A stretch of DNA of 64,000 nt from Cyclospora cayetanensis. Lineage: Eukaryota > Apicomplexa > Conoidasida > Eucoccidiorida > Eimeriidae. The notes below the pieces were generated by a model. The model was not told where the DNA came from, searched no databases, and was given only the letters and a program-made list of their open reading frames with translations. Both the position numbers and the translations under genes were made by a program. The stretch lies in contig NW_020312492.1 in the NCBI RefSeq assembly GCF_002999335.1, positions 62,001 to 126,000 on the forward strand, given 5' to 3'. Positions 36,090 to 47,615 of the stretch are shown in pieces. Within the stretch, counting starts at the first letter, position 1. Every line of letters begins with the position of its first letter.

Positions 36090-38270
36090 ACTTAATTCAG
36101 CATATCCACGAACTCTTCGTTCATATTTGCCCCACCTGCTGTTCTTTGGCTCAATGGCAAAACTATAAGAGGGGACGCTTCTTCCCAAAGTTGGTTTGCA
36201 TACTCAGCCATCTTCTCTTTTTGCTTTGCTGAGCCGCCCGCATGAAGACTTCCCCTCACCTCAAAGGAAGTGACGGTACCCTGCTCACCTTGGACAAAAT
36301 GAGTGTTGTGAATTAGGCCAAACCAATGCTCGTCCCTTGCGCTCTCGAACACACTACCCTCCGCAGAGCACAGCTGGTGCCACAAGGGTGCCTACCATCG
36401 GGTTGCCCATGGATACCAAAGAATGCGTCGGAGTTTACGGGTCCACGATCGAGGCCTTGGGCCATGTCAGCAAGACCCAATTACAATTCGCAGTGGCTTT
36501 TGGTGTCATAGGCTTGTCCATGCCTCTGTTCTGACGCCCACTAGCAAGCCTGAGTCTTCGGGATTGCGTAACGAGTGAACAGGCAGCTTTCACCTCAGTG
36601 TTATCTCCTCAGATAACAGATCCACTTCGCATTCACTGTCAAGTAGCCGTAGGGATTCTTGACCATTAGTCCTTCCTTGAATCAGCACGAAATTGACCGG
36701 CTGATATCCATTGAGACTCTATGCTCTGTAGCCTGCCTCACTGCGCCCTAGCTTGCGTGAAGGCTCCGTTACGCGACTTCTTTGCTCGCCATGCCGCCTG
36801 CTTTCCCTGTGCCCAGTTTGCTGTTCAAGTTCTTTGGCTTTTTGCATGCACTTGTAGTCCCGTATTGTATGACGCGACTCCCCACACTAGCAGCAGGTGG
36901 GTTCTACGGGGGCTGTCTGGGGCTGATCAAGGGCGCTGGGTCTTCTACATGTTGTTTCTCGTTTGTTGTATACTCTAAGCGAAAGCGGACAGACGCCACC
37001 GCGACAAGTATAAGTCTTATATTCCGACTTGGTTCGTTCTTTTTTGCCAGAGGCGCATATGTTGAGCTCATTTACCCGCGACACCTTGTACATCATTTGT
37101 GGATTTCCCTCCAGACGATTGTTTACTTCTGAGTCGCTGCCCAATCTTTAACCACCTGACACGACACTTTGGGTAGACCAGACACAAATCACTGATAAAG
37201 CATCTCTTTTTCTACGTTGTGACACTACCAAGCCCAAGTGTATATTCCTTCGTATGCCGATCCATCGATAGAATCTCCTTAGTATGGTTATTTACCTTCT
37301 CTTAAGCTTTGCTGGTGAACTGATCTCGGCAACACAAAGATCTACGAATTTTATGAAGGCCTGAACTATACCAAGCCTTCCAGACATGGAAACTCCTCTG
37401 CGTGAATAGAACCACTATACTGAAGGTTTCCGAGAAATATGCCACAAGGAGAGCTTGTTTTTGTCCAACAGTGGGATACCAAGACTGGTACATCCCCAAC
37501 CGGCCGATGAGATCTTCGAGCAGTTGCCGACCATTCCGGCAAATGCACTTTTCTGGCCTGCGTCACCTCATCCTTGCATCCATGAACAATTTATGGGCTC
37601 ACCAATTATTCTATTCCTTTATACCAGCTGTGGAACTCCCGCGATTCTATTAGAGTGCAACCAGGTCTTTACCGCCTCAACAGACGTTGCGCCACTGCGT
37701 ACTTCAGTCTTCGAAAGGTATAACTTCCATGGTGCTGCCAATAAATACCAAGCTATTGTATTTAAAAACAAACCGCTCAAAACCAAACAAATAGTCATGG
37801 AAAGTCTGACAGCCCATTGCGTCCGAAGCCAGTGAAATAACGGGAACAGCAACATTGAACCATGCATTGATGCCAACTGTAGCGCTCCAGCTACGGCTTC
37901 CGTAGAATGATGATTTTCTCCAGAATCATCAGGAGCCGACTAGAAAGGTAAGGAGTGTTCCTTTAAACGAGCTGAACTAGAAAGCCAATCAGTGTTCTTT
38001 GAAAAGTACTTTTTTCGTCTCCTGCCCACGCCCCTCAGGCTTCTGATGCCCGGGAAAGGGGGTGGCTACATTGCACGTTGCTGACCCTTCAAAGCGCTCC
38101 GAGCATTTACAGGTAGTTACACATTTCATATAGAGCACACGCATACAACAGTGCGCCTTCTTGCGTTATGCCAAGGCAAGTTCGCAAAACATGCGGTACG
38201 AATAGGCGAATTAATCAGTCAATTCTTTACTAATTCCAAGTTAAATATAATTCCTTCAGTAAAAATTGCC
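36090..38270 (-). mobile_element. Truncated Ty3/gypsy relic: LTR, gag, protease (element 3)
   Basis: On the minus strand an LTR-like sequence (about 38270-37900) is followed by gag-like sequence. That sequence shares a HSWYKG motif and a stretch near 37145-37185 with element 1 (plus-strand gctgcccaa..tt..accacctg in both). Next are a zinc-knuckle relic reading CGESRHTIRDYK at 36851-36893 (His kept, last Cys now Tyr) and a protease active-site relic reading RLLDSECEV near 36.64 kb, where families have DSG or DTG. Reverse transcriptase and integrase were not found downstream, so the element is truncated or too decayed. It belongs to the same family as element 1, judging by the gag match. Confidence 0.78.
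37900..38270 (-). repeat. LTR-like relic D (5' side of element 3)
   Basis: In minus-strand sense it has ggaattagtaaagaattgac, then gcgcactgttg, the core ctgtaaatgctcggagcgct (plus coordinates about 38093-38112) and a pyrimidine-then-purine block. This is the same order as in relics A, B, C and F. It directly precedes the gag relic of element 3 in minus-strand sense, as a 5' LTR would. Boundaries were judged by eye. Confidence 0.62.
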
Positions 38271-39452
38271 GAAGCTTAGCTTAACTCACTACAAACAGCC
38301 CCGCATGGCTGATGAGAAATTATAATTAAAGCCGTAATATACATGTAATGCCATTGCATTCACAGTCCGAGTTTGAACCGCGATTCCCCTTTGTTCCTAT
38401 TACACTGTATGGCAAACTCCTTCCAGGAAAAGTCCGTTAGCAGCACAACAAAACCTAAAGTGACGAAGCTCTTGTAGCAAAAGATCAGAAGCTCTGCACG
38501 TCGATATACCTCAAAGTTGTCAACCACTGCTTTCGTACCACAGAACCAATATCCAATAAATTTGCATGGGTGGAAAATGCCTCTGCACTGCCATGCACAT
38601 TATCCTCCGTTTTGAAAAGTGGGAAACCTCATTTTTGTCCAGATCTTTGTCAATCAAATCGGGTTATTGGTACCTACATCGCTTTGTTCGTTTGCTATCC
38701 TGTGTAATGGACTGCTGCACGAATACCAACATTTATAACACAGTGCGTCTGAACAGTGGAAAGAGCTGGGAATCGTGGGAATGCGAATCTGTGGACTGAA
38801 CACGTCCTCTGAGACTTCATGTTTCCCTAAGTGTCTTACACCTCTACGTGGACGTAGCTATAGCCATGGAGCTTCAGCTTCTGCTGAGGAGTTCAGTAGG
38901 AACTGGCCAACTCTATGTACTAACTGAATACCGCCTTTCCTACTGGGGCTACGCCCGAGTGTGTAGATACGCTTCAAAACCTTTTAAAAGTGACACACCA
39001 GATTCATTGCTCCATGTTCGTTTTGTTCGCATGGAAAGAAACAGTAAACATACTGAAAAGTGGTGGACACAAGTCGATATGTCGCCACGAACAAGAAATG
39101 AAAATTAACAATCAAAAACTACAACAGCCAATCGTGCAGAAGTGACGAGGCCGTAAAACCGACACACAAATTTAGAGTCAAGTGCAAGTTCTCCTCGCAG
39201 CGCTACTATGGCGCTCACTGGGAGCACACTTCTCGGAACTCACGAGAGCAAGTTCACGCAGATGAGAAAATGCACAGATGTGTCAGGTTCGAACAAAGTC
39301 AGAGGCGGCTGACACATTGAATAGGCTACTCCGCGCAAGAAGAGCAAAAAGTATTTATATAATCTGCCCGTGTGGCTTCGATCTAAAGATTGACGCAGCA
39401 GGAGCTGCTCGACAGTAGAGCTAGCGCTGCTCATCATGTGGGGTCCTCAGCA
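38271..39452. other. Intergenic, no supported gene
   Basis: Contains plus frames at 38566-38799 and 38848-39108. The second has a short stretch (GTGQLYVLTEYRLSYW) that vaguely recalls the start of pICln PH folds, but no continuation was found. The 3' part should include the 3' UTR of the minus-strand gene ending at 39453. Confidence 0.35.
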
Positions 39453-42400
39453 CTAGCTTCCCTCCACGATTTCAAGTTTCCCCGATTCTGCATCTGAAAC
39501 TACCAAGTCTGACTCTACATTCACACCGACAGGATTAGGCGACTTCGCTACAGCAACAGTAGAATGTGCTGCGGCCTCTGGTGTTGTAACTGCCGGAGGG
39601 GTGGATGCGAGGCTCCACCCGAGGCTCTCCACCAAATGGCCCAGAGAGGCGAAAGCAGCCGAAAAGCTGTCCGCATCCGTCAGAAAACCGATGCTATTGC
39701 TCCTTTCATTGCCGTTGTCAGCCTGCTGGCGATCTGAGTCAGATGAACCCGCTAGCCAGCCCAACCTGCTTAGATCAGGGATGCTACTGCTGAAATACCG
39801 GTGCTGCGGCTGGGAACCCTGCTGTCGTCGGTATTGATCCTGTTGAGAACGAGCCCGCTGCTGCTTGTACAGGCCAAGAGGGAAGGAGACAGTTTCACTC
39901 CACAAGCCAGATCCACTGGTTGGATCGTGTTGCTGTTCTTGCGACGAGTCTTTGGCGCTGCCGGCTGGAATATTGGGCCTAGGGCTCGTGGAACTGTCAT
40001 TACTGGCTGCACGTTGCAGATTTTGTAGCACATGAGGCTCCTCTGCCGAGCTTTCGAGAGGAGAGACCTCCACATCGCTCCTATGCAAGAAGCTCTGCTG
40101 CTGTTCAGATTGTGGATCTTCGGGTGACGGTAGCTGCAGGGCCCTTCGTGCAAGGACTGTCTGTTGCTCCTCCATGGCCATCAGCTGGCGTTGCACACTG
40201 TGCAACTGCTGCAACGCCAGTTGTGCATGCTGTTGACCTCTTTCCCACAAGTCTGCCGGAGGTTGGTTTTCGTCGGCTGTCTGCGGGAGCTGGTCAGCCT
40301 GCTGATGCTCGTTTGCACATGCCGCTGGTATGGAGTCGCCACCTGGTGCTCCGGCTTGCGCTGCAGTAACGAACGCTCGAGCACAATCTAATGCCAATCG
40401 ATGACTGCTGATGAGGGGCAGCTTGATCGTATGTGTGTGTGTGTACATGTGTGTGTGTGTGTATGGCATCCAGCGCGCTGTACTGCCTGCTTCCCCATGC
40501 TTAAACGTATCTCAAACTCTCTGAATTGCACGCTACCACTGCCTGTACAGGGCTCTTTGTCGATGCTACTGAAATATGTCGGTTTTTTTGAATGGGGTTA
40601 CCAGCGTCAACAATTCCCGTCACTAGTCGAGCTTGGACGGCTGCTGCTCCTGGCTCTTCTGTTTCTGGGTGCTCACTGCAATTGCTGCCCCTCAGTTCTG
40701 CTGGAGTGGCAGTTGCATGCCCTGCGGGTAGCACAAAGGCGTCCACATACTGCTCTGTGGCAACGATGCTGCTGTTTCTGTCAGCTGCTGCCGCTATTCT
40801 GTTACAAGCAACGCATAAAAACAAGGGCAGTCAGTTAGGCCATCCCTGCCAACCGTCAAGAAGTTCAACTTGAATCACACAGACAGCAACTTGGGGGCTA
40901 TAGGCAAGGCCATGCAGCGCCAGCAGCAAAGAACTCGCTCACCTTGATCGAGCTGACAGCCAGAAACGACTTGCTCTTGCTCTCCCGACTGCTCGTTGTG
41001 GACGTCCTCTTGGCTAGAGCAAGCCCCCTCCTCCTCTACGAAAGGAACAACAGGGTGCTGCTGCTCTTCCCTTGCAGCAGGAGCATCTGCTGGCATGCTC
41101 CCATGTGTAGCGTTGCTACTACCCAAGTTACTAGTGCCGAAGCGGCTGCTACTAGTTGCGCCGCACTCATTCTTGCTCAAGTCCCTCTCTGAGCAGCAAC
41201 ACACACCAGCAACAGGAGTGGGAATCAAAATAGGCATCCCACGTCCAATATCGCGGCGACAGACCGCTACCCACGCCTCCTACCCGTAAAGCTCTGTTAC
41301 ACCCGCCAGCAACAAACATAGTCAAGGACGAACGGAGCAGGAGGCTACAGAGCCTCGTTGTGAGTAAGCCCTGAGCTCCTCGTATATTACTCTACTGCCC
41401 TAGGCGGTTGCCGTTACTTCAGCCAAACTCCCTACAGACGCAGCAGCGTCCTACAAGGAGGAAAGTGCACAACGCCTCTGGCTCCTCCCAGAGAGTCTAG
41501 AGTTTCTCTCCTGCTACCAGCCTCGAAGTCGCCACTTCAGCGCAGCACCATTATCCAGGCAACACACTAGATTTCGCCGCAACCGTCGAGGGCCCTAGAC
41601 CAACAAAGGCCTTTAGAGACAACAACCCTAAACAAACAGGCTCCTTCCGTTGCCACTGCTCTAGAAGCAGTTGGAGCATATATATATATCGCATCTCTAC
41701 ACTTGTCGCAGCACTAGAGCGCGCATCTGCGCAGCAGTAGCCGCCGCGTAGCTTTTTATGTATACACTGCACTGCTGCAGCTGGTGCACTACAGCAACTG
41801 CGGCAGTAAACGCTTATCTCCGATTATTTATTCCTCCCCCGAGAGGATTTTTTGCCACAACACTCTGAGAGGCCTCAGTAGCAGAGCACACCAACGTCGA
41901 CTGCCGCAGCCGCAGCACCCTACTTATCCACTGCACGGGTAGGTCCCTACCCCACCCACAAGGGAAGATGCTGACGCAGGCAATAGCAACTGCACTCGCG
42001 CTTAGGTGGCTTCGTCGGGGGGGGTTCCGAAACTATGCTTACGTCCAAAAAATGCTTTTAAGCCTGGGAACGCAAGTGCACCGAAGGGCCCTGAGGACGA
42101 CTCCTGGGATGTCTGCTGCCTCTGAGGCTGCAGCAGCAGCTGCTGCTGCTCTGTTTCCGCCTGTTTCTGCTGTTGGTTCAACGGCTCTTGAGACGGCTGA
42201 GTCCACGCGTGCTGCGCATGATGCTGCTCTTCGTCGCTCATCTCCTCAGGGCCCACTTGTTGCCCGCGTTCGAACAGGCGGCGTTGCCACGATAGAAACT
42301 CGGGGTGGTACACAAGCTGATCCACCGCTCCCTGTGCGGTGAGGTTCGAGAGGGAGGAAAGGCCTTTCGGCTGGTCCTGTTGTGGCGGGTTGTTGGAGAC

Positions 42401-45400
42401 TCCATCGTCTTGGCCTGGTGCACTAGTTTTTTCCGACAAAGCAGCCGTGGTAGGCTGTTGCTTGTCTTGCTGATCGCGGAGCTGCCGCGAGGAAACGTCC
42501 TCCGGCACACCCCACGGAAAGGAGGGCGACTTGTTGACGCATGTGTTTTGAAGTTCCGAGGGCAGAGATGTGATAGATGACGCTTCGTGGATTTCTTCAC
42601 CAGGATGCTGCGGCTGCTGCTCGTCGAACCCTATGCTGCTGCTCCGACGGGGCATCAGGTACGGAGCTGCGGCATACAGCTGCGCTGTCACGGGATTCTC
42701 GCGCTGCCATCTGCTGCGGGAATACCGACGCAAGAAAGCATAGACATCGCGAGTGTAGATGCCATGCTGCTTCGAGGCATACGCTGAACTTTCCTCTCCT
42801 ACGAAACCTCCTCGATAACTGGGGATGGCCCCACTCGCGGTCGGCAGCGTGGCGCTTCCAGAGGAGCCACCAGTGGTATCCCCTGCCGCTTGCTGCTGCT
42901 GCTGCTGCTGCCGCGCAGTTGGAGCCTCCCGCTCATCACGGGGCAGCAGGACGGAGAGGGAGGGCAGCAACTGCGATACGGCAATCTGCCTGTGCTCAAT
43001 TTCTCTTTGCTCTGGGAGATGCAGCCACCAGAAGGCAACCAGACCGAAGTACGACACAGTTGCGTTTTCAGCAGCGCACAAGAGGGGGCCAGTAAGGTAT
43101 CGGTGAAGGAAGCCCATCAAAGCCCATCTGCCAGTCTTCGCGACCCTTCCTAGAAAAACGAGTAAACGGCGAAGCCACCTCCGCACTCGGCTGGTGCTGC
43201 TGCAAGCATCGCACCCTTCATCCGGGAGCAGCTTATCGTCTTCGGTGCTCCGCTTCTTGCTGCTGCTGCTGCGCGGGGGCTCTGCCTTCAGGTCAGCAGT
43301 CTCTAGGCGTTTCTCCTTTCTTGCCTTGCCTTCGGGATGTCTGGCGCTGCTACGCCTCCTCCGTAGGAACCCCTCGATCCAAGACTTGTGCTGCGCGTGA
43401 CTGACCCCCTTGCCGCGTAGGGTGCTGGGGGAACTTGGAGCTGCCGCTGCAGCCTCAAGGGGAGGAACAGAAGGCAGGGTCGAGGCTTCCTGCTGCGCGA
43501 GCGAGCCGTCTCTAACCGCGCCTTCTGCTGAGTTCTCGCCAGAAACGCGATGCTTGTGAGCTTCTGTCTTGTCGAGCTCTCGGGAAACAAGAGCTTTTGC
43601 TGTGGGGCTCTGGAGCGCCGCCAAGCCGACGGTACAGCAGAAGGCGACAAATCGCCACCACCGAAAAGGCACAAAAGAACAGAGCTGGAGCAGTAGAGTC
43701 AGTGTAGTCCCATGAAGCAACAACAGAACCACAGATCCGAAAGTCAAGAGTGGATCTTCCCAGTTGAAGGCGTACTTGAGCTTGTCCAAAAACTGGGCCG
43801 TATACCCGAAGAAGAGCTGCGCAAACATCGCCCAAAAAAACGCATGCAAGACGAAACAGTGTACGCGCGTAGCCTAAACACGGTACTCTGCGAGGAGGAT
43901 GCCAAGAGCAACAGAAAAAAACGTCTGCAAGCACCGCGCTAAAAGTTCAGCCGTTTGCAGCAGTTTGCAGCGCCTTTTTTTGCCAGGACAAAAAGTCGGC
44001 AAAAACCGAGGCGTAGAAGCAGCTGCAACAAGGTCTGAAAGGCGTTGTTGACGCAGCACCGCGAGGCTGGCTTTGTACCTGAAGTATTGTGAATAATTCG
44101 ACGATGTTCTGCAGCTGTTGCGCGAGAAGAGGCTCTGTTTCATCGTCTGCGAAGACTGGCCACTCTTCCCCTCCAGAAGGTTTGGTGTGTACAGACACCC
44201 GCAGACCGCCGAAAGGACTCTGTACAACAGACCCCCCGCCTCCACCGATGTTCGCAGCCTTTCGTGTAGCTACAGGTGCTGCTTCTGAATTCCTAGATCC
44301 TATGATTCTCCCTTCAACAGCCCCTCCCTGCGACGCCGCCTCTGGCTGAGAAAAGTTCTTGCCCCCTCCCGCTGGCGAGTCGACAGCCACGAGAGCCCCC
44401 GTAGGCTGCACCTGCTGTGCCTGTGCAAGAGAATTTCTACTGCCATTACTGCTACTGCTGCTGTTGCTGCTGTTGTTGTTCGCGTATTCCCCACTACGGC
44501 ATGCAGAAGTGACAAATCCACCGCTGCCCGTCAGCGGTGGCTGTCCTACAGCGCCTCCCCCACAAGAACTTGGCGAGGCACTGCCGGCGAAAGTTTTCTT
44601 TGGCTGCATCAACATTTCTCCGGAGAAGCTCCACTGAGCCCCCCCCTCTCTGGCGGCATCATACACTGAATCCTCTAGCGCTGAAGCTGCTTCTGAAGGA
44701 CCTGCGGCAGCCGCTGCTGCTGCCGTCCAGTCATCCTCGAGCTTCGATCCAGACGCGCTTGCACGGCTTCGCAGCAGGCGTTGCTGGTCATGCACAGCAC
44801 CATCGGCCGTGCCGAGTAGCTCCGATGCTTCCCGCTGAGGTGCAGCAGATGGAAGAAATCGCGTGCTGCAATGCAGCACAGGTAGAGGCACGAGTCTTTG
44901 CTCCTGGGTAGGCTGCTCCTCCACCTGCCCTCCTGATCCTCCCCCGTTCTTACTGGCGTTGACGAAACTGTTGCTGACCACAAGGGCGCTGCTGCAGCAG
45001 GGAGACGTCGTCTCCCTTTGCGCATCCGAATACCTATATGAAAGGGAAATCAAGGCAATGCACAAGGAAATCGACAGCGGTAGGTCCTGAGGCCTAGCGA
45101 AGACGAAGGTGAAGAATAAAAGCAGCCAGAACGTGCCAACGAGCATCCAATCGAGGGGCGAACAGCGGAGGTATGAAGGAGCTGTAGAGAGACGCAACAG
45201 AGCCTCACAGGTAAGAATCCATGAAAGGCTACAAAGCCGCACAGGAAAAAAGGCCACTCCCACCTGCCCTCATAATTCGTGCGTATATGTGTATGTGCAT
45301 CCAAGCATGCTGGTGCCCTCTACTTGCATGCAGTACCCCCACTCCCACACGTCCAGCTCTAGGCGGGCGACTTGTCTGCCCGTCATCCTTGCAGGGAGGA

Positions 45401-47615
45401 GCTCTCGTCGAACGCAAGTCGTAAATCAGTTTCAGTGATCGCCAGGAGCAAAAGAAGAGGATTCGAACAACAATGTTGAAGCGTATGCCATGTAGGGAGC
45501 CGACCAGAAAACATCCGGAGCGCCCACTACACTGACCAACGGACTAAACTCAGAATCGAGTTCCCAACCACTGCTCTAACGGGTAAAACAAGAGCTGCAC
45601 GCATGCACGCATGCATGCATGCATGCATGCGCACGAGCTTAGCGGCCTCACAGCTGAGTTTGAGGAACTTGGTCACCCATCTCGGCTCCGTATCTCCCCA
45701 ACGCCTACATCTCTCGCCGAAAGTCTGTACGTAGTGAGGTTCTGGGGAGGAGGGCACCAGCCACACAGAAGACGGAGGAAGGCACATGGATAGCAGAGAG
45801 GCTGCCAGGGGAGGCCTTAGCCACTCGAAGCGCAAGCGGAGATGTAGGAAGCCTAAGGAAGAGACTGGATTCTTCATGCCATATTCCTCGAACCCTGAAA
45901 AGGAATCTCAGTCCACAAGCGAACGGCAAGTCCACTGGAAATCACTGTTCGTAAATGCGGCACTGCTGAAGACTCTATTTGACCCCATCTCCCCCGACCC
46001 TCTTGCCATACTGTGCCCCCCCCTCCCCCCACGTCTCCAAACTCGTTCCTCTCGCGGTTTGTGCATCTTTCTTTCCCGCGCATCGTATCCACCATCCCCT
46101 GCCACTCCCGTTGCCACCCCCCTAGCGCACACCGTCCTCCTCGCGAAGCCTCCTTTCGCTCTGTTTCGTTGCCTGCCTGCCATCCCACTCTGAGCTCCTT
46201 CCTTCCGTCAAACACCCACCTCTGACAGGCCTCAAGTACTTGCGTTCTTGCTGCTTTTTGTTATCCGGGTAAAGATGAGCCCAAAAGTCTCCTTCGCTAA
46301 CCCAGCCAGCGCTTCCAAACCACGGCCAGCTCGCTCCTCCTCCCTGCTGGAGTTGCTCCTTCTCTTGCTTCTGCGTAGGCAAAGCAGCCCTCAGGAAGGA
46401 AGAAAGGGGAACGATCACCCTGCCGTACAGCTGGCGCTCGTCTAGACTCGGGATTGCGTCTGACGGCGCGAGATCAGTCGAGGCCAGTAGTGGACCTGGG
46501 TTGCTCTGCAGCTGTTTTTGCTGCTGCTGCTGTTGCTGTTGTTGTAGGCGGCTGCTGCTGCTGCTGCTCGAAGCCGCAGCGCATTCGTCGGGGAGACTGT
46601 TGAACTGCTGCTGCAGCTGCTGCATCAAGAGATCGCGCTGCTGCTGCGGTGCCAGCCGGCCCGCAGCAGCAGCAGCAGAAATCCCCGAGACATCCTCAAG
46701 CGGGGGGGCTGGGGAACTCCCGCTGCGGCTGTTCGCTCCTGCAGCAGCAGCTGCTGCTGTGACGCTGTCTTTGGTAGCTTTCAAGATGATATGACGGCAA
46801 GGTCTGATGCAGATGATCTCAAGCGACACGTCTGTCCACAGATCTCTCACGGGAAACTCGAAAGAAGCCTCAAAAGGCAGTTCGTTCACGCAGTTCGTGC
46901 TAGCAACGCCTTCGCTGCCCCCTCGTGTGTTTAAACGTACAGTGCGGCTTTGTTGCTGCTGATTCTCCACGAGCACTCTGAGCAGCCACGTGAGCTGTTG
47001 CTGGTGCCGCTCCCGCTGCAGCTGCAGGGGATTGCTGCGAACCCCCTCGCCGCTGAAGAGTAGCAAACAAGCGCCAGGAACTTCAATGTATAGCTTGCCA
47101 ACAGCCTCTCGCGGGATGAAGTGAGGCAGCAAAGAGGCGTTCTGACGAGGCTGTTGTTGCTGCTGAAGCGGCTGCAGCTGCTGGCTTTGGGGAAAAAGAG
47201 GCGAAGACGAGACTGCGGCTGTAACGCTTTCCTCCGTATTGCAGCCACTCGGCGCTCTGCTGCTGCTACTACTGCTACCACTACTACTCCCCGTACTGCC
47301 TCTTGGGGTAGCAAGGGGTCTTGCAATGGAAGAAGCTGCCTTGTGGCTATCGCTCGGAGACGCAGCTGCAACAGTCTGCGAAAGGGGCCGCGAGGCAGGG
47401 AACACTTCCTCGAATGCCGCGCATGGAGCTACATTCGACTGTCTATAAAAGTACTTTGCATTCACCACTCTGTTGAAAAGTCGGGAAACAGACCACTGCT
47501 GCATGTGCTGGAGTTGTTTCAGGTGTGTTTCCTGGTTGCTGGCTACCGCGTCCAAGACAGAGTCCATGACCTTCTCCCCCAAGGCGTTGATCTTCGCACT
47601 AAGCCAGTTCGACAT
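39453..47615 (-). CDS. C2 domain, multi-membrane-span protein resembling MCTP
   Basis: Six-exon model with matching phases: 47615-46220, 45181-44079, 43873-42043, 41188-40943, 40787-40602, 40387-39453; about 1898 residues. Residues about 171-450 look like a C2 domain (GKLYIEVPGA, FEASFEFPVRDLW, VSLEIICI, LYGRVIVPLSSF, WAHLYP) split by Gln/Ser/Ala inserts. Hydrophobic hairpins follow at about 477-513 and 838-921, the latter with the FNWEDP, then VPFRWW arrangement seen at the C-terminus of multiple-C2-and-transmembrane proteins. A further hydrophobic region lies near YFGLVAFWWLHLP. C2-plus-hairpin proteins tether or shape ER membranes, often Ca2+-dependently; whether this C2 binds Ca2+ is unclear. 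The rest is Gln/Ser-rich. The join 42043 to 41188 is the least certain: reading through gives a stop at 42002, making the last three exons a separate gene. Confidence 0.68.
40429..40464. repeat. Short GT microsatellite in intron 5 of the C2 gene
   Basis: Reads gtatgtgtgtgtgtacatgtgtgtgtgtg, lying between the donor near 40601 and the acceptor at 40388 on the minus strand. It makes the minus frame look open (Tyr-Thr-His strings), but those residues are intronic in the model. Confidence 0.85.
45600..45632. repeat. GCAT tandem repeat in intron 1 of the C2 gene
   Basis: Repeats of gcatgcatgcatgcatgcat with one acgc variant. The unit is palindromic, so the tract can form a hairpin on either strand. 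It lies inside the ~1 kb intron between 46220 and 45181. That intron also contains a pyrimidine-rich tract near 46000-46130. Confidence 0.85.

Noticed and set aside
38848..39108. Possible pICln-like start (GTGQLYVLTEYRLSYW)
   Set aside because: Only one short stretch resembles the family; no LHAxSRD block, donor or following exon could be found.
41551..41772. 73-codon minus-strand frame in the long intron of the C2 gene
   Set aside because: No phase-compatible join to the flanking exons and no family resemblance.
45440..45480. tRNA T-arm-like sequence (ttcgaatcc on the minus strand)
   Set aside because: No complementary T-stem and no D-arm, anticodon arm or acceptor stem in register.
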